This document shows, in pieces, positions 6,216 through 6,263 of a DNA stretch of 6,263 nucleotides. The stretch is taken from contig CAZOTE010000104.1 of assembly GCA_964582705.1 (NCBI GenBank), positions 1 through 6,263 of the forward strand, read 5' to 3'. The position numbers and the translations under genes were made by a program. Under the pieces are notes generated by a model, which worked only from the letters and a program-made list of their open reading frames with translations, did not search any database and was not told the origin of the DNA. The stretch comes from Alkalibacter sp964582705 (GTDB lineage: Bacteria > Bacillota > Clostridia > Eubacteriales > Alkalibacteraceae). The first letter of the stretch is position 1; each line of letters begins with the position of its first letter.

Positions 6216-6263
6216 TCATTTAGCTTCGTCGAGATCGGCAATTGACAACTCACCGGACATCAG
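6216..6263 (-). CDS. hsdS: 3' end of an upstream gene, probably the type I specificity subunit HsdS
   Basis: The minus strand enters the window reading LMSGELSIADLDEAK and then a TGA at 6216-6218, followed at once by a second in-frame TGA (6213-6215). An L-M-S/T-G-E/K-hydrophobic tail is common at the C-terminus of HsdS proteins, after the final conserved helix. The position directly upstream of a DUF3800 gene and hsdR makes an R-M subunit likely. Only 15 residues are visible, so the target recognition domains cannot be examined. The gene could instead be another operon member. The 31-base gap to the next start holds the downstream ribosome binding site and no terminator. Confidence 0.5.
   Translation of the reverse strand: MMSGELSIADLDEAK

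Noticed and set aside
6185..6253. Longer start (GTG at 6253) for the DUF3800 gene
   Set aside because: It overlaps the 3' end of the upstream gene in another frame, lacks a ribosome site, and adds 23 residues before the family-typical MDKFNFFYDESG start, which has a near-ideal AAAGGAGG.

Overview
The window looks like accessory DNA from a low-to-mid GC Gram-positive bacterium, probably a Clostridia-type Firmicute. The basis is strong AGGAGG-type Shine-Dalgarno sites, AT-rich spacers, and gene remnants of types common on clostridial mobile elements. No species can be named from the sequence. Every gene I can support lies on the minus strand, so transcription runs from right to left.

Right and centre (1640-6263): this is the distal end of a type I restriction-modification operon. 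The right edge cuts a gene whose last 15 residues resemble the C-terminus of a specificity subunit (HsdS). After a 31-base gap comes a 498-residue DUF3800-family protein with a predicted RNase H-like fold. After a further 33-base gap comes a complete 1004-residue HsdR with the PD-(D/E)XK nuclease, the two RecA-like motor domains and the C-terminal helical region. Both downstream genes have near-perfect ribosome binding sites and no visible terminator separates them. The unusual point is the putative nuclease sitting between hsdS and hsdR. It may be an add-on defence effector, or a factor that modulates restriction.

Left of centre (610-1640): an AT-rich spacer with its own weak promoter candidate leads to a DUF2513 protein. 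A cluster of four short inverted repeats follows, some of which could terminate transcription, and then a DUF1905 single-domain protein. Both are small conserved families of uncertain function.

Left end (1-609): this looks like a graveyard of mobile-element genes. It holds a small ORF with two in-frame stops and, overlapping its end in a coupled arrangement, the N-terminus of an RFRSRLEARW-type mobile-element protein. That N-terminus breaks off abruptly into the last 28 residues of what looks like a large serine recombinase, in another reading frame. The simplest reading is that a decayed integrative element or prophage ends beside the restriction locus. The segment at about 389-609 has no convincing gene.

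I see no tRNA, rRNA, CRISPR array or complete insertion sequence.
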